DNA of 64,000 nt from Maridesulfovibrio sp. (GTDB lineage: Bacteria > Desulfobacterota > Desulfovibrionia > Desulfovibrionales > Desulfovibrionaceae). Positions 43,756-53,620 of the stretch are shown here, one piece after another (positions within the stretch are counted from its first letter, which is position 1; each line of letters starts with the position of its first letter). Below the pieces are notes generated by a model that was not told the origin of the DNA, made no database searches, and saw nothing but the letters and a program-made list of their open reading frames with translations. The stretch lies in contig NZ_OY762999.1 of assembly GCF_963666665.1 (NCBI RefSeq), positions 1,617,501 through 1,681,500 on the forward strand. Direction: 5' to 3'. Position numbers and translations under genes: made by a program.

Positions 43756-45084
43756 ATGCAACCGGCAAAATGTAATTTGATCATTAAAGGCTCTTACATT
43801 CTTACTCAAAATGAAGACCGTGAGCTGATTGAAGATGGAGCTATTGCTATCAGTGGTAAGACAATTGCCGCTGTGGGCAAGAGTGCTGATGTTGAAAAAG
43901 AGTGGGTTGCGGAAGAAACCGTTGATTGCGGCAAGTCCGTCATCCTGCCCGGCTTGATCAACTCACACACCCACGTACCCATGACCCTCATGCGTGGAGT
44001 GGCAGACGACCTGCCACTACTGGAATGGCTTCATAATTATATGTTTCCCATCGAATCAGGTTTGACCAAGGATCTGGTTGAACTTGGAGCACGGCTTGGC
44101 TGCGCGGAAATGATTGCCAGCGGAACCACTGCCATACTCGACGGATATATGTATGAAGATGTTGTCGGCAAAGCTGTGGAAGAAACAGGGATGAAAGCTG
44201 TGCTCGGGGAAGGCTTTTTCAAATTCCCCTCGCCTTTTTTCAAGACCGCACAGGATGCATGGGACGTAATTGAAGGACTGCACAACAAATTTGCAGGACA
44301 TGAACGCATTAAAACTGCGGTTACACCTCACGCCGTATTTACAACTGACCCTGCTCAACTGGCAGAGAGTATGGAACTTGCGGAACGGCTGGACCTTCTC
44401 TGGCAGATACATGCAGCTGAATCCGTACCGGAGACCAAGCTTACGCTGGAAACTTTCGGTAAACGGCCCATTGAGATCCTAAAAGAATACGGATTACTGC
44501 GTGAACGCACACGCCTGCACCACTGCGTGGATGTCACAGATGAGGAAATCAGCTGGATTAAAAACGCCGGAACAATGATTGCCCACAATCCGCAGTCAAA
44601 TCTTAAATTAGGTTCAGGTATTTGCCCCCTGACCAAATTTATTGATGCCGGAATAACAACCGGACTTGGAACAGACGGAGCTGCCAGCAACAACAATCTG
44701 GACATGTTCGACGAGATGCGCACAGCAGCCATGCTTCAAAAAGGATTTCTGCAAGATCCCGAAGCCATGCCTGCACAGGAAGTTCTTGATATGGCAACCC
44801 TGTCCGGAGCTAAGTTTTTAGGATTTGATGACTGCGGGGCAATTAAAGCTGGAATGAAATCAGACATCATTGCCATAGATATGGACAAGATGCACCTTAA
44901 ACCTGTATACAACCCCCTCTCGCACGTAATTTACTCCGCCGGAGGACAGGATGTATGCCTGAACATATGTGATGGCAAGATCCTCTACCGGGACGGTAAA
45001 TTTAATACTGCTGATGTGGAAACTATTTCACGGGAAGCGGAAAAGGCGGTAGAATGGGCCTTGAAACGGCTTGAAAACCGCTAA
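43756..45084 (+). CDS. mtaD: 5-methylthioadenosine/S-adenosylhomocysteine deaminase
   Basis: Amidohydrolase of 442 residues that deaminates methylthioadenosine or S-adenosylhomocysteine to inosine forms. Metal ligands are seen in GLINSHTHVPMTLMRG and in LLWQIHAAE, with RLHHCVDV and GLGTDGAASNNNLDMFDEM further on. The order matches the TrzA/MtaD family. It lies directly after mtnP, so both routes for methylthioadenosine removal are encoded side by side. Confidence 0.93.
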   Translation: MQPAKCNLIIKGSYILTQNEDRELIEDGAIAISGKTIAAVGKSADVEKEWVAEETVDCGKSVILPGLINSHTHVPMTLMRGVADDLPLLEWLHNYMFPIESGLTKDLVELGARLGCAEMIASGTTAILDGYMYEDVVGKAVEETGMKAVLGEGFFKFPSPFFKTAQDAWDVIEGLHNKFAGHERIKTAVTPHAVFTTDPAQLAESMELAERLDLLWQIHAAESVPETKLTLETFGKRPIEILKEYGLLRERTRLHHCVDVTDEEISWIKNAGTMIAHNPQSNLKLGSGICPLTKFIDAGITTGLGTDGAASNNNLDMFDEMRTAAMLQKGFLQDPEAMPAQEVLDMATLSGAKFLGFDDCGAIKAGMKSDIIAIDMDKMHLKPVYNPLSHVIYSAGGQDVCLNICDGKILYRDGKFNTADVETISREAEKAVEWALKRLENR

Positions 45085-45121
45085 ACGGATATTTTTTTGA
45101 GATCCAAATTTAGTTTTTTCC

Positions 45122-45151
45122 TTGACAACATAGAGGAAGACTGCATATGGA
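45122..45151 (+). promoter_or_regulatory. candidate sigma-70 promoter of the PxxKW gene
   Basis: Consensus TTGACA followed after 18 bases by TATGGA, about 80 bases before the start codon. Confidence 0.45.
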
Positions 45152-45192
45152 TTTGTGCTTTTCCAAGCAAAGATATTTTAATATAAAACTAA

Positions 45193-45208
45193 CGCTTGTT
45201 CGCAAGCG
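45193..45208 (+). promoter_or_regulatory. UUCG-type hairpin in the PxxKW leader
   Basis: Six-base stem CGCTTG / CAAGCG closing a TTCG tetraloop, 23 bases before the start codon. Such loops are very stable in RNA and may protect the 5' end or affect translation. Confidence 0.5.
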
Positions 45209-45231
45209 ACTTGCCAAACAGGAGGCGCTAC

Positions 45232-45522
45232 ATGGCTAAAAAGAATGCAAGAGTACACGCACTCGAAGGTGCAGAAATGACTGCTGAAGGTCTTTCCTAC
45301 AAAGGCGTAATTCTCGAAACCGTTGTTGAACAGTGTGACGGTTGTGAACGCGCAGTTGATTTCGAAGGTAAAAACTACTGCCCCAGCTACGCACAGCCCG
45401 CTAAGAAATGGGCTCACAGCGTATGCAACTTCGCAACTCACGTGCGTGCCGGTGTTGACAAAGAAGGTAAAGTAAAAGTTAACCCGCTTAAAGCATCCAA
45501 GCGTGCTGCACGCGGTCGCTAG
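45232..45522 (+). CDS. PxxKW-family cysteine-rich small protein
   Basis: A 96-residue cytoplasmic protein. MTAEGLSYKGVILETVVEQCDGCERAV, KNYCPSYAQPAKKW and SVCNFATH give the four cysteines and the P-x-x-K-W motif after which this family, mainly from sulfate reducers and relatives, is named. The cysteines suggest metal binding. The start is ATG 45232 with AGGAGG before it; the ORF upstream to 45196 is not used. The basic tail ends KRAARGR. Function is unknown. Confidence 0.88.
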   Translation: MAKKNARVHALEGAEMTAEGLSYKGVILETVVEQCDGCERAVDFEGKNYCPSYAQPAKKWAHSVCNFATHVRAGVDKEGKVKVNPLKASKRAARGR

Positions 45523-45688
45523 TAGAGCATCAACAAAATTATTCATTAATTTCATTCATAAATTTATTTTTATGGATGTGATGCCAGTTACAAGCGAACA
45601 CTGTCTTTTCAGGCAAGTCGTTAACTGCATATTACCTGAAGAACATTCTAACGGATGTTTTTCAACCGATTCATTTCGTGTATCATGG

Positions 45689-45717
45689 GAGCCGGACTTG
45701 TTCCGGCTCTTCTCTTT
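45689..45717 (+). terminator. Rho-independent terminator in the gap after the PxxKW gene
   Basis: Eight-base stem GAGCCGGA / TCCGGCTC with a T-rich tail. The rest of the 259-base gap (45523-45781) shows no convincing gene. Confidence 0.65.
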
Positions 45718-45781
45718 GGTACGCCTGAATGTGACCAAATTTTACTAACCCTGTATCTGATGAATAACCGGAGAAACAGCA

Positions 45782-47002
45782 ATGCCCACTCAGCTTCTTT
45801 CAAAAATTGACGACATGAAAGACGCAGCTCTCGACCTCCACGCCAAGCTGGTTGCCATTCCTGCCATAGGTCCCACTAACAATGGAACCGGGGAAAAAGC
45901 CAAAGCAGACTTCCTGACCGAATACCTTAAGGAAAACGGATTCGGCGAAGTCAAATCATACAACGCGCCGGATGACAGAGTTGAGTGCGGTTACAGGCCC
46001 AATCTGGTTACTATCATTCCCGGTCAGGACCGTTCCAGAACCCTCTGGATCATCTCACATATGGATGTTGTTCCCGTAGGAGACCTCAGCCTCTGGAATA
46101 CTGATCCATTCAAGATGGTTCAGGATGGCGATGCTATTTACGGACGCGGCGTTGAAGACAACCATCAGGGCTTGGTAAGCTCTGTAGTTGCAGCGAAAGC
46201 CCTGCTTGAGTCCGACCTGACTCCGGGCATCAACATTGGACTCATTTTTGTTTCTGATGAAGAAACTGGCTCACATTACGGCCTTGAGTACATTGTTAAA
46301 GAACATGAAGATCTCTTCAAAAAGAATGATCTTTTTCTCGTTCCAGATTCCGGCGAACCTGACTCTGCACTGGTTGAAATTGCGGAAAAATCATCCGTAT
46401 GGTTCAAGGTTACAGTTGAAGGCAAACAGTGCCATGCTTCCACCCCTGAACAGGGCGTGAACTCTCTTGTGGCAGCTGCTGCCATGATCATGGAAGTGCC
46501 AGAACTGCAATACCACTTTGATGAAGAAGATGAACTTTTCTCCCCACCCTATTCCACTTTTGAACCTACTAAAAAAGAAGCCAACGTCGAGAACATCAAC
46601 ACCATTCCCGGTAAGGATGTTTTCTACATCGACTGCCGCGTGCTGCCCACTTACGACCTGCAGGAAGTAATTGATCAGGTCAAAGGAATGGGCCTTTACG
46701 TTGCAGAAGAGTACGGCGTAAAAGTCACTGTGGATGTTGAAAGCGAGAGTCAGGCCGCACCTCCTACCCCGGCTGATGCCGAAATCGTGGAAAAAGTTGT
46801 TGACGCTGTTAAGGAAGTTTACGGCGTGGATGCCAGACCCGGCGGAATCGGCGGAGGAACCGTTGCCGTGCACCTGCGTGAGCGCGGCTACCAGACTGTT
46901 GTCTGGTCCACCCTGCTGCATCAGGCCCACCAGCCCAATGAAAAAGGTTCCATCAGCAACACTCTCAATGATGCAAAAGTAATGGCACTTCTGCCGTTCT
47001 AG
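45782..47002 (+). CDS. M20-family metallo-hydrolase
   Basis: Zinc aminoacylase or peptidase of 406 residues related to DapE, ArgE and carboxypeptidase G2. The first metal ligand motif is IISHMDVVPVG. It is followed by DAIYGRGVEDNHQG and the catalytic glutamate pair in FVSDEETGSHYG. A dimerisation domain lies at about 200-310. The C-terminal ligand is in LLHQAHQPNE. The true substrate cannot be named. It has GGAG upstream and is followed by mnmG after 17 bases. Confidence 0.9.
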   Translation: MPTQLLSKIDDMKDAALDLHAKLVAIPAIGPTNNGTGEKAKADFLTEYLKENGFGEVKSYNAPDDRVECGYRPNLVTIIPGQDRSRTLWIISHMDVVPVGDLSLWNTDPFKMVQDGDAIYGRGVEDNHQGLVSSVVAAKALLESDLTPGINIGLIFVSDEETGSHYGLEYIVKEHEDLFKKNDLFLVPDSGEPDSALVEIAEKSSVWFKVTVEGKQCHASTPEQGVNSLVAAAAMIMEVPELQYHFDEEDELFSPPYSTFEPTKKEANVENINTIPGKDVFYIDCRVLPTYDLQEVIDQVKGMGLYVAEEYGVKVTVDVESESQAAPPTPADAEIVEKVVDAVKEVYGVDARPGGIGGGTVAVHLRERGYQTVVWSTLLHQAHQPNEKGSISNTLNDAKVMALLPF

Positions 47003-47019
47003 CAAAGTAAGTTAATACC

Positions 47020-48903
47020 ATGATCAGAAAACAGCCGCCGCCGGAAAAATTCGACCTTATTGTCGCAGGTGCGGGCCATGCTGGTTGCGAAGCAGCCATG
47101 GCTGCCGCAAACCTTGGCTTGAAAACCCTGCTTTTGACCATCAATGTGGATCGCATCGGTCATTTGTCCTGCAACCCTGCCATCGGCGGGCTTGCCAAGG
47201 GACACATGGTTAAGGAAATTGACGCGCTGGGCGGCTACATGGGCATCTGGTCCGACAAAGCCGGAATCCAGTTCCGTATCCTGAACACCCGCAAAGGCCC
47301 TGCAGTCCGCGCCACGCGCGCACAGATGGACCGCAGTGAATACATGCGCGTGGTCCAGAAGGATATTTTTTCACAGGACAACCTTTGGGTACGTCAGGAC
47401 ATTGCTGAATCTCTGATAATTGAAGACGGCAAAGCTGCGGGCGTTGTGACCGGAATCGGAGAAAAATTCCTTTCCCGTTCGGTTCTGCTGACCACCGGAA
47501 CATTCCTGCAGGGACTTATCCACATCGGTCTGGAAAACTTCAGCGGCGGACGCATGGGCGACCCGGCTTCCATCGGTATGTCCAAGAGCCTTAAAGAAGC
47601 AGGGCTGACGCTTGGACGACTCAAGACCGGGACCACTCCCCGTCTGCTCAAGGATTCCATTGATTACGACAAGCTGGAAGAACAGCGCGGAGATGATCCG
47701 CCTCAACCGTTCAGTTTCCGGACCAAGAAAATCAGCCTGCCGCAGGTAAGCTGCCACATCACTTATACCAATGAAAAGGCCCACGAAGCCATACGAAGCG
47801 GCTTTGAACGCTCTCCCATGTTCACCGGAGTGATCAAAGGAACCGGTGCGCGTTACTGTCCTTCCATTGAAGATAAGGTTGCGAGATTTCCGGAAAAGGA
47901 CCGCCACCAGATTTTCCTTGAACCTGAAGGCTACGACAGCCCTGAGGTATACCCCAGCGGTATCCCCACCAGCCTTCCGCTGGACGTGCAGAAACGCATG
48001 ATTCACTCCATCGAAGGCTTGGAGCAGGCTCAGATTGTCCGCCCGGGTTACGCCATTGAGTATGATTTCGTACCGCCTACCCAGTTGCTGCCTACACTTG
48101 AAACCAAGGTCCTTCCCGGTCTCTATCTGGCAGGCCAGATCAACGGAACTTCAGGTTACGAAGAAGCTGCAGCACAGGGACTCTGGGCAGCATGCAACGC
48201 TTTCTGCAAACTGACCGGACGCGATCCCTTCCTGCTTTCCCGCGATCAGGCATACATTGCCGTGCTGGTAGACGACCTCGTCACCAAGGGAACACTTGAA
48301 CCGTATCGAATGTTTACTTCCCGTGCGGAATACAGACTGCTGCTCCGTGAAGGTAATGCCGACCTGCGACTCACTGAAATCGGCCGAGAACTGGGACTGG
48401 TCAAAGATGATCACTGGGCGCTTTATTCTGCCAAGAAAAAAGGGCTTGATGAAGTTGTGGAAATGATAAACTCGACCCAGATCAAGCCGGATCAGCCGAC
48501 CCGTGAAATCATCACCAAAATCGGCGGAACAGTTCCCAATAAATCGGTCCCCCTTGCGGCGGTACTTCGTCAGCCGGAACTTTCAATAACAGACATGATT
48601 CATTTCAAACCTGAAATTGAAAACTATGCTGATGATATTCTCACTGAAGCGGAAACCCAGATTAAATACGAAGGTTATCTTGTTCGTCAGCAAGAACTGG
48701 TGAATAAATTCCGCAAAATGGAATCCGTATCCCTTCCTGAAGACCTTGATTACTCCGCGGTAGCAGGACTTACCCGGGAAGCAGTTGAAAAACTTACCCA
48801 AGTCCGGCCCCTGACCCTTGGGCAGGCAAGCAGGATTTCCGGAATTACTCCGGCAGCGGTATCCTCAATTGAAATTCATTTGAAGAAGATTGGTGCCATT
48901 TAA
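47020..48903 (+). CDS. mnmG: tRNA uridine-5-carboxymethylaminomethyl synthesis protein MnmG
   Basis: FAD enzyme that, with MnmE, modifies the wobble uridine of several tRNAs. The FAD motif VAGAGHAGCEAAMAAA is at residues 12-27. The signature CNPAIGGLAKGHMVKEIDALGG follows, with GPAVRATRAQMDR. The second signature AGQINGTSGYEEAAAQGL lies near residue 370. The helical C-terminal domain is complete. At 627 residues it is full length. Confidence 0.97.
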   Translation: MIRKQPPPEKFDLIVAGAGHAGCEAAMAAANLGLKTLLLTINVDRIGHLSCNPAIGGLAKGHMVKEIDALGGYMGIWSDKAGIQFRILNTRKGPAVRATRAQMDRSEYMRVVQKDIFSQDNLWVRQDIAESLIIEDGKAAGVVTGIGEKFLSRSVLLTTGTFLQGLIHIGLENFSGGRMGDPASIGMSKSLKEAGLTLGRLKTGTTPRLLKDSIDYDKLEEQRGDDPPQPFSFRTKKISLPQVSCHITYTNEKAHEAIRSGFERSPMFTGVIKGTGARYCPSIEDKVARFPEKDRHQIFLEPEGYDSPEVYPSGIPTSLPLDVQKRMIHSIEGLEQAQIVRPGYAIEYDFVPPTQLLPTLETKVLPGLYLAGQINGTSGYEEAAAQGLWAACNAFCKLTGRDPFLLSRDQAYIAVLVDDLVTKGTLEPYRMFTSRAEYRLLLREGNADLRLTEIGRELGLVKDDHWALYSAKKKGLDEVVEMINSTQIKPDQPTREIITKIGGTVPNKSVPLAAVLRQPELSITDMIHFKPEIENYADDILTEAETQIKYEGYLVRQQELVNKFRKMESVSLPEDLDYSAVAGLTREAVEKLTQVRPLTLGQASRISGITPAAVSSIEIHLKKIGAI

Positions 48904-48998
48904 TGATTAAGCCTGTTGGTTAAAGCATTTACTTTTCAAAATAATAAAAAATAAGTATAAGTAAACAAAGAGCTTTAACATTTAGACAAGGCTGACAT

Positions 48999-50033
48999 AT
49001 GGCAGTAGATCAGGAATTCTTATATAAGACCCTGCGAGGTTTCGGCGAGACAGGACTGCCGCCCCAGACAGTAAACATGCTGATTGTGGTGGGGTTCTGC
49101 CTAGTGGCTGTTGTCGCCGCGGTACTCTGGTACAACAACAGGGAATTAAAAAGAAAACTCAAGGTAGTTCCTACCAGTTGGATAACAGACAAAGAACAAC
49201 TTGATTCGATCTTCGAAACGGCCCTTGTTTACCGTTCAAAGATTGACCTGAGTTTTCATTCCAAATCTGAAAAACGCAGGACCATTGCCTGTGCCATTGA
49301 CGACATATCTGATCACCTTGTCCTTGAAATGCCTGCCACCAGCAATGTTACTAAATCATGGACGGGTCGTGAGGTAACATGCTTCTTTCATGTCCCTGCA
49401 AAACAGGCAGGCATGGTTATCTTCTATAATTTTACATCAATCATTACCGATGTAAAAACTAAGGGATCACAGTACTTCAACTTGTACGTTGCCTTACCTG
49501 ACCATATTGAGCAAACCCAGAAGCGGGAATTCCTGCGAGTATCCCCTCCCTCACGGAATTACGACTATGCAAACATTATCCCTGATACAAAGCAGGGACT
49601 AAACGCCGGTCTTAAATTTATCGCCACAAACGGTGAATATACCCCCGGACAAATGGGCGGAAAAGACTCCAAGGTATTTCTTTCAGACATATCAGGCGGC
49701 GGCCTTTCTCTTGAACTGACCCATATGACAAACAAGCGAGCCGCACGGTTCAACTTGAACAAGGGGCATAATTTTCTTGTCCTGCTCAGCCTTGTGGATT
49801 TCGGAGACAGAGGAATTGTCCGCCATCTTTTTGTCACCAAAGTCAGACGGGTATTTATCGACCCTACTCAAGGCCGGGCACAGCTTGGACTTTCCTTTGA
49901 ATCCAAATTTATGGGATTTGACGAAGAAACAAAAAAGCCCAAGTGGGAAAAGGTAGACCAAAACGGTTGTCCGGAAATGGATGACTGGACCTATAACCTT
50001 TACCTTGAACTTTACCGTGAAGGTAACGAGTAA
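48999..50033 (+). CDS. membrane-anchored PilZ-domain protein
   Basis: Likely c-di-GMP receptor of 344 residues. A short N-terminal helix (about 25-45, NMLIVVGFCLVAVVAAVLW) anchors a cytoplasmic part. A YcgR-like N-domain (about 60-165) is followed by a PilZ domain whose ligand motifs are the R-x-x-x-R box in QKREFLRVSPP and the D-x-S-x-x-G box in LSDISGGGLSLEL. Genes for a diguanylate cyclase and a FlhG-like ATPase follow about 4 kb later, which makes motility control a reasonable guess. Confidence 0.85.
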   Translation: MAVDQEFLYKTLRGFGETGLPPQTVNMLIVVGFCLVAVVAAVLWYNNRELKRKLKVVPTSWITDKEQLDSIFETALVYRSKIDLSFHSKSEKRRTIACAIDDISDHLVLEMPATSNVTKSWTGREVTCFFHVPAKQAGMVIFYNFTSIITDVKTKGSQYFNLYVALPDHIEQTQKREFLRVSPPSRNYDYANIIPDTKQGLNAGLKFIATNGEYTPGQMGGKDSKVFLSDISGGGLSLELTHMTNKRAARFNLNKGHNFLVLLSLVDFGDRGIVRHLFVTKVRRVFIDPTQGRAQLGLSFESKFMGFDEETKKPKWEKVDQNGCPEMDDWTYNLYLELYREGNE

Positions 50034-50136
50034 TTAAGCTTGTTGACACGAACAGCACATAATAAGTAGATATAACTATAAACCTGATTTCTATTTGCTT
50101 ATTAAATTTGGAACAACCGCAAAAAGGAGAATTGAA

Positions 50137-50955
50137 TTGGACGACGGTTCTGAAGGCCGATTGTGGGCCAAAATGGTCAATATTTTTAAAAAATCAGACT
50201 CTCCCCTTGAAGAGCACATTCTCGAAGCTAGTGAAGACGGCAAAATCAAAGATGAAGTCGTTTCCATGCTGCTCAATGTTCTTGAACTCAAGGACACCGA
50301 AGCCCATGAAATCATGATTCCGCGCACAGATATGATCGGCGTTGAAATAAGCGGCGGTCTGGCTGATGTTGCTGAAGAAATCATTATAAACGGGCACTCC
50401 CGCATCCCTGTTTATCAGGATACCAAAGACCGCATCGTGGGCATCATCCACGCCAAAGACATAATCGCCCCGCTGCTCAGGGGGAAGATTGATACACCGC
50501 TTGAAGAAATCATGCGGAAGCCTTTTTTTGTTTCTGAGAATATAAAGGTTAAATCACTGCTCAAGGAATTTCAGACCGGACGCGTACACATGGCCATCCT
50601 TCAGGATGAGTATGGCGGAACCTCCGGACTGATCACCATGGAAGATGTTCTTGAAGAAATCGTCGGTGACATTTCAGATGAACACGATGCAGATCGTCCA
50701 TCAGACTTCAATGAACTGGAAGATGGGAAATTCCTTATCTCCGGCAGGGTTCCCCTGACAGAAGTATCCGAAAGACTCGGCTTGACCCTTGAATCAGAAC
50801 ATGTTGAATCTATCGGCGGATACCTTTCCGAATTAACGGGCAGAATTCCTCATGTCGGAGAATTCATTAATATTTCCGGCTACAGATTCACCGTACATGC
50901 AGGTGATGCCAAGCAGATTATTTCAATCCTGATAGACCCGCCAACCGGTAAATAG
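50137..50955 (+). CDS. corC: CBS-domain protein of the CorC/HlyC family
   Basis: Cytoplasmic protein of 272 residues with two CBS motifs (about 65-185; MIPRTDMIGVEI, HSRIPVYQDTKDRIVGIIHAKDI) and a C-terminal transporter-associated domain (about 200-270). CorC proteins are linked to divalent cation efflux and are usually found before lnt, as here. I start at a TTG at 50137 with AAGGAG seven bases before it. The longer frame from 50095 lacks a site. It lies one base before lnt. Confidence 0.92.
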   Translation: MDDGSEGRLWAKMVNIFKKSDSPLEEHILEASEDGKIKDEVVSMLLNVLELKDTEAHEIMIPRTDMIGVEISGGLADVAEEIIINGHSRIPVYQDTKDRIVGIIHAKDIIAPLLRGKIDTPLEEIMRKPFFVSENIKVKSLLKEFQTGRVHMAILQDEYGGTSGLITMEDVLEEIVGDISDEHDADRPSDFNELEDGKFLISGRVPLTEVSERLGLTLESEHVESIGGYLSELTGRIPHVGEFINISGYRFTVHAGDAKQIISILIDPPTGK

Positions 50956-50956
50956 A

Positions 50957-52483
50957 ATGCATCCAGCTGTTCCGATCTTTATTGCAATGCTGTCTGCGGG
51001 GCTTGGTTATGCCAATCCCCTGCTCCATCTTCCTGCTGCCATCCTGGCTTTTCCGCTGGCTCTGGGAATGATTGCCTTCTCGGCACTATCCCCGCGCAAG
51101 GCACTGAAACAAGGCTGGATTGCAGGGTCATTGGCCTCTCTGGCCTGCATGTACTGGATCGCCTATCCAGTCGGAGTATATGGCGGTCTCTCGTGGGCAC
51201 TGGCCATACCGTGCCCCATACTGGTCGCCATGCTGATGGGTACCTACTATGGCATTTACACCTACATCCTCAACTATGCAGCCAGAGCATTACCACCTTT
51301 TGCGCTCTGCATTTTCAGTGGATTACTTTGGACCAGCATGGAGACAGCGCAAGGATTTCTCTTCTCGGGATTCCCGTGGATGACCCTGTCATCTGCTCTG
51401 GCTTTCAGACCGGAATGGATTCAGGGAGCAGCTTTTATCGGTGCATACGGTCTTTCAGGCCTGCTGGTTTCAGTGGCAACAGCAATATTGTGCTGGAGAA
51501 TTTCCCACCCTGCAAAAGTCTGGGCTATTGCTGTAATTGCAGTGGTGATCATCCTCGGCGGTATGCGCACCAGCGCGGAACAATTTTCTGATCTGTTAAA
51601 GACCGGAGACACCTCCATCGGCCTGATTCAGGGAAATATCGATCAGGCAAAAAAGTGGGATGCAAAGTATAAAAAAGCAACCTTTGAAAAATACATCCGG
51701 CTAAGCAGGCAGGTAATCCACAAAACCGATCTTGTAATCTGGCCGGAAACAGCCATGCCTTTTTACCTGCAGGACGGCGGCATCATGCGTGCGGAAATTA
51801 TGAATTTCGCATCTGAAACCAAGACCCCGGTTCTAACAGGAGCCCCCGGATACATTCTGCACAGCAAAGGTGATTTTTCTCTCTACAACAGGGCCTATCT
51901 TATCTCACCCGATAAGAAATACATGGACTGGTACGACAAATCGCATCTGGTTCCTTTCGGTGAATACATGCCCTTTAAAGAATTTATTCCACTTGGCAAG
52001 CTGGTGCAGGGGGCGGGAGACTTTATCCCCGGTTCAGACGCATCTCCGCTTCAAAGCGGCGACCTTGCTATGGGTATGCTCATTTGCTATGAAGGAATCT
52101 TTCCGGAACTTGCACAAGAAAGAGTCGAAAAAGGAGCCAACATACTGATAAACATCAGTAATGATGCATGGTATGGTGACACATCAGCACCACGGCAACA
52201 TCTCAGCCTAGTAACCATGAGGGCTGTGGAGCAAGGCCGCTATATGCTCAGGGGAACCAATACCGGTATCTCCGCATGCATTGATCCGCTGGGACGGGTC
52301 AGCCACGCAACCGAACTCTTTGTTGATACAGCAGTAGCTGCAGAAGCCGGACTTATAAGCGGTAATACTTTTTACCACCAAAATCACAAAGCAGTGAGCA
52401 CCACCCCGCTGTCACTGACTTTGCTTTGCGCAATATGGATAATTATAAACCGTCACAAAAATCGGGCGGAAATTAAAATATAA
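50957..52483 (+). CDS. lnt: apolipoprotein N-acyltransferase
   Basis: Inner-membrane enzyme that adds the third acyl chain to lipoproteins. About six to eight hydrophobic segments in the first 210 residues precede a nitrilase-like periplasmic domain. The catalytic Glu is in LVIWPETAMPF, the Lys in DWYDKSHLVPFGEYMP and the Cys in MGMLICYEGIFPE. A final helix ends the 508-residue chain. It follows corC and precedes prfB. Confidence 0.96.
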   Translation: MHPAVPIFIAMLSAGLGYANPLLHLPAAILAFPLALGMIAFSALSPRKALKQGWIAGSLASLACMYWIAYPVGVYGGLSWALAIPCPILVAMLMGTYYGIYTYILNYAARALPPFALCIFSGLLWTSMETAQGFLFSGFPWMTLSSALAFRPEWIQGAAFIGAYGLSGLLVSVATAILCWRISHPAKVWAIAVIAVVIILGGMRTSAEQFSDLLKTGDTSIGLIQGNIDQAKKWDAKYKKATFEKYIRLSRQVIHKTDLVIWPETAMPFYLQDGGIMRAEIMNFASETKTPVLTGAPGYILHSKGDFSLYNRAYLISPDKKYMDWYDKSHLVPFGEYMPFKEFIPLGKLVQGAGDFIPGSDASPLQSGDLAMGMLICYEGIFPELAQERVEKGANILINISNDAWYGDTSAPRQHLSLVTMRAVEQGRYMLRGTNTGISACIDPLGRVSHATELFVDTAVAAEAGLISGNTFYHQNHKAVSTTPLSLTLLCAIWIIINRHKNRAEIKI

Positions 52484-52500
52484 AGGAATTATTTCAGAAT

Positions 52501-53620
52501 ATGCTTCAATTCTCAGACCTCAAATCCAAGGCCGTAACCTGCATAGAAAAATACGAATCCCTCTGGGGGCGTCTTTGACCACGCTCAAAGCAAAGAAAGG
52601 CTTGAAGAGATAGAACACGACCTGAGCAAACCCGGCGCATGGGATAAACCGGATGCACTGACCCCGGTACTGCGCGAAAAATCCATGCTTGAAGAGAAGG
52701 TGACCTCATATGACACCCTTTCTTCCAGCAAAGACGATGTTGAAGAATGGTTGATGATGGCCTCTGAAGATCAGGATCAGGAGATTCTTGAAGCCCTTTC
52801 AGAGAACGTTGAAAAGCTTGCCAAGCTCGTGGAACAGACCGAGCTTGCCGCGCTGCTGTCCGGACCGGAAGATAAAAGCACGGCCATTATTGAAATTCAC
52901 CCCGGAGCCGGCGGAATTGAATCTCAGGATTGGGCTGAAATGCTGTTACGCATGTACCTTCGCTGGGCAGACAAACGTAACTGGAAAACCAGTTATCTTG
53001 ACTACCAGCCTGATGATGAAGCCGGTATCAAGGGTGTAACCCTGCGTATTGAAGGTCTCTACGCCTATGGTTTTCTCAAAGGAGAAGCAGGAATCCATCG
53101 TTTGATCCGCATTTCTCCTTTTGATGCTTCCGGCAGAAGACATACTTCCTTTGCATCGGTAGACGTTTACCCTGAAATTTCACAGGATATTGAAATTGAG
53201 GTAAAAGACGAAGATCTCCGCATTGACGTTTTCCGGGCCAGCGGTCCCGGCGGGCAGCACGTCAACAAGACAAACTCTGCGGTACGCATCACCCATCTGC
53301 CCACAAATATTGTTGTTCAGTGCCAGAATGAAAAATCACAGCTGAAAAACAAAGAAACCGCCATGAAAGTCCTCAAATCCCGACTTTACGAACAGGAACT
53401 CAAGAGACAGGAAGAAAGCAAAAAAGCTGACTATGCCACCAAGGATTCCATCGGATTCGGCAGTCAGATCAGGACATACACTCTGCAACCTTACCGACTG
53501 GTCAAGGACCATCGATGCGGAGCCGAAGACGGCAATGTCGAAGCGGTTCTGGACGGCGAACTCGACGGCCTGATCAGAAAATACATGCTGAACGCATATG
53601 GCGGAGAAAATGAGCGCTGA
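52501..53620 (+). CDS. prfB: peptide chain release factor 2 with programmed +1 frameshift
   Basis: Ends translation at UGA and UAA. The zero frame runs from ATG 52501 to an in-frame TGA at 52576-52578 in CTTTGAC. An internal Shine-Dalgarno-like GGGGG lies three bases before the CTT. After a +1 shift the frame continues to 53620 and gives about 372 residues. SPFDASGRRHTSF holds the SPF stop-recognition motif and ASGPGGQHVNKTNSAVR the catalytic GGQ. The gene should be annotated across the shift; an ATG at 52685 is not its start. The layout is the usual autoregulation of RF2. Confidence 0.97.
52561..52579 (+). promoter_or_regulatory. RF2 programmed frameshift site
   Basis: GGGGG, three bases, then CTTTGAC. 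The slippery CUU is followed by the UGA stop (52576-52578); shifting by one base gives GAC as the next codon. Confidence 0.95.

Noticed and set aside
45503..45748. Plus-strand ORF of 81 residues after the PxxKW gene
   Set aside because: It overlaps the end of that gene and runs through a terminator; no ribosome site or family features.
52685..53620. prfB as a gene starting at ATG 52685, or as a frameshifted pseudogene
   Set aside because: The upstream frame and the CTTTGAC site with the GGGGG signal show the standard programmed frameshift, so the gene is intact.
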